Of a stretch of DNA of 64,000 nt, positions 57,922-64,000 are shown in pieces. The stretch's first letter is position 1. Every line of letters starts with the position of its first letter. The stretch comes from RGIG995 sp045603745 (GTDB lineage: Bacteria; Bacillota; Clostridia; Oscillospirales; UBA644): contig JAZUMQ010000037.1 in assembly GCA_045603745.1 (NCBI GenBank), positions 62,001 through 126,000 of the forward strand, written 5' to 3'. The notes beneath the pieces were generated by a model, which did no database searches, was not told where the DNA came from, and saw only the letters and a list, made by a program, of their open reading frames with translations. A program made the position numbers and the translations under genes.

Positions 57922-58494
57922 TCAAAGAACAATCGTTTTTTGGGTCAAAAATTCACCGTCTTCCGGATCGTGGGAGACCAAAAACAGAGTTTTGTCCTTG
58001 CACGTCTCGGCAACCAGATTGCGCACGGAATCTTTCAACTCCGGATCCAAAGCAGTAAAGGGTTCGTCCAGAAATAAAATCGGGCGATCCACCGACAACG
58101 CCCGCGCCAACGCCACCCGTTGTTTCATGCCGCCGGACAACTCGTGAGGATATTGATCCAGCGCATCGGAGAGCCCCAATTTTTCCAGCAAATTCAATGC
58201 GTTTTTCGTTGCAGCTTGAGGGTCGGGGTGGATACAAGTAACGTTTTCCAACGTCGTCAGTTGCGGAAATAAGCGGGGCTCTTGAAACAGATACGAAATT
58301 TTTTCGGGAGAAAGCCCCTCGATGATACCTGTTTCTGCCGATTCCAAACCACACAGAATCCGCAATAACGTAGTCTTCCCTACCCCGGAAGGGGCAGAAA
58401 TCAAGACCTTTTCTCCGGGAGCGACGTCAAAGGAAAGATTTTGAAACAGAGTATTTTTTCCAAAGGATTTGGAAAGATTTTTCACCGAGATCAT
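57922..58494 (-). CDS. ABC transporter ATPase, SsuB/TauB-like
   Basis: The 190-aa protein has Walker A SAPSGVGKTTL near residue 33, Q-loop LFQEPRLFPQ near 68, signature ELSGGMKQRVALARAL near 118, Walker B ILFLDEPFTALD near 138 and the H-loop SHDPED near 173. It is shorter than usual (about 240-250) since the region after the H-loop is absent. It powers the permease encoded just upstream and overlaps it by four bases. The substrate class could be sulfonate, nitrate, or a thiamine precursor and is not decided. Confidence 0.88.
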   Translation of the reverse strand: MISVKNLSKSFGKNTLFQNLSFDVAPGEKVLISAPSGVGKTTLLRILCGLESAETGIIEGLSPEKISYLFQEPRLFPQLTTLENVTCIHPDPQAATKNALNLLEKLGLSDALDQYPHELSGGMKQRVALARALSVDRPILFLDEPFTALDPELKDSVRNLVAETCKDKTLFLVSHDPEDGEFLTQKTIVL

Positions 58495-59264
58495 TTTCCT
58501 TTCCCCCTCCTTTCCAAAACGGTTCCCAACAATTTTTCAAGAAGCAGGCTGAGCAGGACCACGACCAGTGTCCATGCAAAAACTTCCGCCGATTCCAGAT
58601 AAACCTTCGCATCGTACACCATTTTTCCGATGGAAGCTTTGGGCGTACAAAGAACTTCGGCGGCAATTCCCGCTTTCCACGCAAGTCCGAGGGAAGTCAT
58701 GGCACCGGCAGAAAAATAAGGCATTGCATGGGGCAGATACAAAATTTTCATACGACGGAAAAAGGGGAGTTGATAGACGGTACAAACTTCTTTCAACCCC
58801 ACGTCCACCGTTTTGATCCCTTCGCAAACGCTCGCCCAAACGATGGGCAATACCATGAGAAATACGATAAAAGACGGCACGGTATCCCGTCCGAGGAATA
58901 CCAGGGTCAGCATGATAAACGATGCCACCGGCGTTGCCCGAACCACCGTCAAAAGCGGAGAAAACAAAAGGTCCAAAACTTTGATTTTCGCCGTTAAAAT
59001 CCCCCCGACAACGCCCAATAAAACACCGGGCAGATAGCCAATCAACACCCGCAATAGAGACAACCCCACCGTTTTCCAGAATTCCGGAGTGGGAATCAGG
59101 GCAAACAAAGTTCTTACAACTACTTGGGGAGAAGGCAAAAACAGCTCTTTGTTTACCAAAAAAGCCAAAAGAGCCCATACCGCCACCCAAAAGGCGGCGG
59201 AGATGAGCCCCAGTCCTATTTTTTTTCCGACAGAACGTAATTTATGCACCATAATAGAAATCAT
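58491..59264 (-). CDS. ABC transporter permease, SsuC/TauC-like
   Basis: The start is uncertain: ATG 59264, ATG 59252 and GTG 59282 all lie inside the end of the upstream gene, and none has a good ribosome site. About 257 aa with six membrane helices and the EAA loop VDVGLKEVCTVYQLPFFRR near residue 155. It belongs to the BPD permeases of the taurine/nitrate/sulfonate group. It is translationally coupled with both neighbours. Confidence 0.88.
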   Translation of the reverse strand: MISIMVHKLRSVGKKIGLGLISAAFWVAVWALLAFLVNKELFLPSPQVVVRTLFALIPTPEFWKTVGLSLLRVLIGYLPGVLLGVVGGILTAKIKVLDLLFSPLLTVVRATPVASFIMLTLVFLGRDTVPSFIVFLMVLPIVWASVCEGIKTVDVGLKEVCTVYQLPFFRRMKILYLPHAMPYFSAGAMTSLGLAWKAGIAAEVLCTPKASIGKMVYDAKVYLESAEVFAWTLVVVLLSLLLEKLLGTVLERRGKGK

Positions 59265-60279
59265 CTGCAGGCAGTTTTCCACCGACGGAAGACGGCTCCG
59301 CGTTGAACAAAACGGTATAGAAAGGAACCAAACTGTCTTTCATATCTTTTCCTGCAAGGTAGGTCAGGTTGGAATTGGGAATGGCTTTTGCCGCAAGAGG
59401 AGCTTTGGGAATGATTTTGAATTTCGCTACCATTTGAGATGCCTCTTCCACGTTACCTTTCACGAAGTTAATGGAATCTTCGTATTCTTTCAAGAACTGA
59501 GCCACCGCTTCGGGATTTGCTTGAGCGAAGGCTTTGGTCACGATAACACACCCTTGTGCCATGGGAGTGTCGCAGACTTTATTCCATTCCGCAGTCATAT
59601 CAAGGGCGACGGTGACGTTTTCCACCTGCCCCTTGACGGCGGTGACTTTCGGTTCGGGGAGCATCAAAATCGCCCCCTCTGCTGCGTGGGAGACAACCAG
59701 ATCGGCGGTGGTCTCAAAAACGATATTACAATCGGTCACGCCGTTCTTTTCCAAAATATATTTCAACGCATATTCGGGGGTAGAGCCCTGACCGGTGGTA
59801 TAAACGGTCTTCCCGCTGAGGTCCGCAACGGATTTGATGTTTTGCGTGCCGATCTCCAGCATATAAAGAACGCCCAAGGTATTGACCGCCAAGATCTGCA
59901 ACTCGCCGTTGTTCTTATTGTAAAGTTTCGCGGCAACGTTGGTGGGAAGAGCGGCAATGTCGTATTTCTTCGCCGTAATTTCGGGGAGCAACGTTTCCGG
60001 AGCATCGTAAACGTCAAAGGTATAGCGATTCACGGTGGTTTTTGCCTCGGCGTCGTTCATCAACTTTGCCATACCAAGTCCGGTAGAACCGCTGAGGGCG
60101 GCAACCCGAATATCGGCACCGTCAAACGTATCTTGGGGATTGCTATCGGTATTCGTATCAGAATTCTGAATTCCGGCATCACTGCTTCCTGTAGGCTTTT
60201 GATGAGCCGGAGCGCAAGCAAACAAAGACGCGGACAAAACCAAAACCAAGAAAAGAGCTAAAAACGTTTTGAATTTCAT
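59242..60279 (-). CDS. NMT1/TauA-like ABC transporter substrate-binding lipoprotein
   Basis: The start at 60279 has AAGGAG 8 bases upstream; a longer frame crosses the operator. The 345-aa protein has lipobox SASLFAC, then a Ser/Thr/Asn-rich linker, and a two-lobe binding fold with IRVAALSGSTGLGMAKL near residue 58 and YTTGQGSTPEYALKYIL near 160. Such proteins bind sulfonates, nitrate-like ions, or thiamine precursors. The Crp/Fnr gene opposite suggests redox or nutrient control. It is the first gene of the three-gene importer operon. Confidence 0.85.
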   Translation of the reverse strand: MKFKTFLALFLVLVLSASLFACAPAHQKPTGSSDAGIQNSDTNTDSNPQDTFDGADIRVAALSGSTGLGMAKLMNDAEAKTTVNRYTFDVYDAPETLLPEITAKKYDIAALPTNVAAKLYNKNNGELQILAVNTLGVLYMLEIGTQNIKSVADLSGKTVYTTGQGSTPEYALKYILEKNGVTDCNIVFETTADLVVSHAAEGAILMLPEPKVTAVKGQVENVTVALDMTAEWNKVCDTPMAQGCVIVTKAFAQANPEAVAQFLKEYEDSINFVKGNVEEASQMVAKFKIIPKAPLAAKAIPNSNLTYLAGKDMKDSLVPFYTVLFNAEPSSVGGKLPADDFYYGA

Positions 60280-60313
60280 AATTGTTTCTCCTTTATGACT
60301 TATCTTTATCATA

Positions 60314-60355
60314 ATTATACGGTATAATATCCTTAAAATCGGTTGCCATGGCAAC
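60314..60355. promoter_or_regulatory. Divergent promoters and Crp/Fnr operator
   Basis: A perfect 14-bp palindrome GTTGCCATGGCAAC lies at 60342-60355. On the minus strand, TATAAT (60319-60314) has no good -35, and the palindrome centre falls about 41.5 bp upstream of the expected start, the standard class II activator position. On the plus strand, TATAAT (60323-60328) puts the palindrome just downstream of the start, where it would repress the regulator's own gene. Confidence 0.55.
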
Positions 60356-60381
60356 AAAAATAAAGAAATGAGAAAAAAAAC

Positions 60382-61014
60382 ATGACGGAATTAACGTCTC
60401 TCCCCCTCTTTGTCGGCATGAGCGAAAAAGCCATTGCAGAACAACTGACCGCCCTGCGAGGACAAAAGGCCACAGTTTTTAAAGGAAGCGTATTGATCCG
60501 AGAAGGGGAACGAACCGAGCGTTGCGGGATCTTGCTCTCCGGACATTTGCAGGGACAACAAATCAACGAAGACGGAGGTCTTTCGGTCGTTACCACCCTC
60601 TCCCCCGGCATGATGTTCGGGGAAATTTTGATTTTCTCCGACCGCCCCGCCCCCGTCACCCTGACCGCCATTTCCGATTGCCGGGTTCTTTGGCTGGGAC
60701 CGGTGGATCTTTCCCGGATCGACCCAAAACTCATGGGGAATTTACTTTCCATCATCGGAAAAGAATATTGGGCGTTGCACCAAAAAATCCGATACTGCGG
60801 CATCGTTTCTCTGAGAAAGCGAATTTTCTCTTATCTGTCCGACCGAGAAAAGACACCTCAAAAAGAATTTACAATCCCCTTCGACCGCAACGGCATGGCA
60901 GCATACCTGAATGCCGACCGTTCCGCCCTATCCCGGGAATTGTCCCGCATGAAAGCCGAAGGGATTTTGGAATACCGCAAAAATCGCTTTCGGCTGACCG
61001 GAAAAGGAGTATGA
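60382..61014 (+). CDS. Crp/Fnr-family transcriptional regulator
   Basis: The 210-aa protein has the cyclic-nucleotide-type beta-barrel (about 10-115, with GSVLIREGERTERCGILLSG in part and PGMMFGEILIFSDRPAPVT), the long dimer helix (about 118-145), and a winged helix (about 150-210) with AAYLNADRSALSRELSRM as the recognition region. There is no N-terminal four-Cys Fe-S set as in Fnr, so the signal is not oxygen through a cluster of that type. The Glu-Arg pair for cAMP binding is not clear. It is divergent from the TauABC-type importer and probably controls it. Confidence 0.88.
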   Translation: MTELTSLPLFVGMSEKAIAEQLTALRGQKATVFKGSVLIREGERTERCGILLSGHLQGQQINEDGGLSVVTTLSPGMMFGEILIFSDRPAPVTLTAISDCRVLWLGPVDLSRIDPKLMGNLLSIIGKEYWALHQKIRYCGIVSLRKRIFSYLSDREKTPQKEFTIPFDRNGMAAYLNADRSALSRELSRMKAEGILEYRKNRFRLTGKGV

Positions 61015-61042
61015 CGATTCCCCAAAATTCGGATAGGATTCC

Positions 61043-61071
61043 TTGCAATTTTCCTAAAAGCATAATATAAT
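61043..61071 (+). promoter_or_regulatory. Promoter of the beta-galactosidase gene
   Basis: TTGCAA (61043-61048), 17-bp spacer, perfect TATAAT (61066-61071), 53 bp before the ATG. Confidence 0.7.
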
Positions 61072-61073
61072 AA

Positions 61074-64000
<2,927 letters not shown>

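Overview
The window looks like the chromosome of an endospore-forming Gram-positive bacterium of the class Clostridia (Bacillota), probably an uncultured gut-type lineage. The evidence is a SpoIIE phosphatase with a Spo0A-type promoter, both dipicolinate synthase subunits, a class B sortase, many lipoproteins with lipoboxes, strong AGGAGG ribosome binding sites and a GGGtGRT-family protein. Genus cannot be decided from the sequence alone. No rRNA, tRNA, CRISPR array, transposase or phage gene was seen.

Layout. 1-6 kb: end of a GGGtGRT gene, a CotH-type lipoprotein, an mrp/HAD/SDR operon and a DUF1273 gene. 6.0-7.9 kb: an A+T-rich patch with a cell-wall amidase-like gene cut by an in-frame TAG and a 29-codon gene with its own promoter and terminator. 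7.9-20.5 kb: one large minus-strand operon for a sugar-type ABC importer. It has a 1018-aa binding protein, two permease pairs, an NHL-repeat membrane protein, a Yip1-like membrane protein and a 1-kDa-residue-scale DUF5696 lipoprotein, and no ATPase. This is the best candidate for an undescribed system. 21-26 kb: sortase B, split transketolase, a D-Ala-D-Ala carboxypeptidase with an ECF S-component, RNase H and rpmB. 26.9-38.9 kb: a plus-strand information-processing operon, smc-ftsY-yhbY-nadD/yqeK-rsfS-leuS-recD2-rsmA. 38.9-45.8 kb: a foldase-like lipoprotein, a small lipoprotein, an AraC regulator, an EF-G paralogue behind a structured leader, and dipicolinate synthase dpaA-dpaB. 45.9-48.1 kb: a padR-DUF1700-DUF4097 envelope-stress-type operon ending in a 56-aa membrane protein. 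48.1-52.4 kb: a membrane-anchored unknown, spoIIE, and a lipoprotein made of Cys-rich repeats. 52.5-57.9 kb: the arginine operon argC-argJ-argB-argD-argF with ARG-box-like sites. 57.9-61.0 kb: a TauABC/SsuABC-type importer divergent from a Crp/Fnr regulator, with a perfect palindrome between them. 61.1 kb to the end: a GH2 beta-galactosidase cut by the window edge.

Promoters are easy to read here. Twelve sites have a good -10 exactly 17 bp from a -35 of either TTGACA/TTGACT or TTGCAA/TTGCAG, and the two -35 types are equally common. Starts given below were chosen by Shine-Dalgarno position, so several are shorter than the longest open frame. All family names are from recognition by eye; no database search was run.
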